From contig NZEI01000069.1 of the NCBI GenBank assembly GCA_002690405.1, positions 43,861-49,369 of the forward strand: DNA of 5,509 nt. Reading direction: 5' to 3'. Origin of the DNA: Gammaproteobacteria bacterium. GTDB lineage: Bacteria; Pseudomonadota; Gammaproteobacteria; Pseudomonadales; Azotimanducaceae. A model generated the notes under the pieces. The model saw nothing but the letters and a program-made list of their open reading frames with translations. It was not told the DNA's origin and made no database searches. Numbering within the stretch: position 1 is the first letter of the stretch; each line of letters opens with the position of its first letter. Positions 5,488 through 5,509 of this stretch are shown in pieces. Position numbers and translations under genes: made by a program.

Positions 5488-5509
5488 CAGATTGGCTTTC
5501 TAACGTTCT

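Noticed and set aside
1..5509. Defence system, mobile element, CRISPR array, attachment site or toxin-antitoxin pair
   Set aside because: No transposase, integrase, nuclease, repeat-spacer pattern or terminal repeats were seen; every gene but one belongs to a common chromosomal family.

Overview
The window looks like an ordinary stretch of a gammaproteobacterial chromosome. It has moderate GC and no IS element, tRNA, rRNA, CRISPR array or phage gene. The placement rests mainly on a protein close to Escherichia coli SrkA/YihE, which shares long motif blocks with it, on a ComF-type phosphoribosyltransferase, and on an acyltransferase carrying the NHRDI motif that I recall from gammaproteobacterial proteins. 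I cannot name a genus.

Layout, left to right. (1) The 3' part of a comF-like gene on the plus strand; its start lies upstream of the window, but its zinc-finger cysteines are visible. (2) srkA (631-1626, plus), a stress-response Ser/Thr kinase. The 43-bp gap before it holds an imperfect inverted repeat overlapping a promoter-like sequence. That promoter is so close to the ATG that the transcript would be leaderless. (3) srkA converges on a two-gene minus-strand unit: a TauE/SafE-type membrane transporter (2833-3600, transcribed first) and a PlsB/PlsC-like acyltransferase (1659-2813). (4) A 98-bp divergent promoter region (3601-3698). (5) A compact plus-strand operon of three overlapping genes: a short-chain dehydrogenase/reductase (SDR), a 119-residue protein with four predicted membrane segments and no recognised family, and a HAD phosphatase (ending at 5487).

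How the genes may work together. The minus-strand pair is probably one transcript, but no shared pathway is evident. The three plus-strand genes overlap by 4 and 1 nt, so they are almost certainly co-transcribed and translationally coupled. A soluble oxidoreductase, an unknown membrane protein and a small-molecule phosphatase made together suggest a small metabolic module of unknown substrate. This is the least explained part of the window.

The most notable signals are in gene control and active-site variation. Both srkA and the TauE-like gene have an extended -10-like element exactly 6 bp before the start codon and no Shine-Dalgarno sequence, whereas the SDR has a strong one. The acyltransferase departs from the classical HX4D motif and has Gln at the motif III Glu position. 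The SDR has Thr where the catalytic Ser is expected. I see no clear evidence of a new defence, mobile or RNA system.
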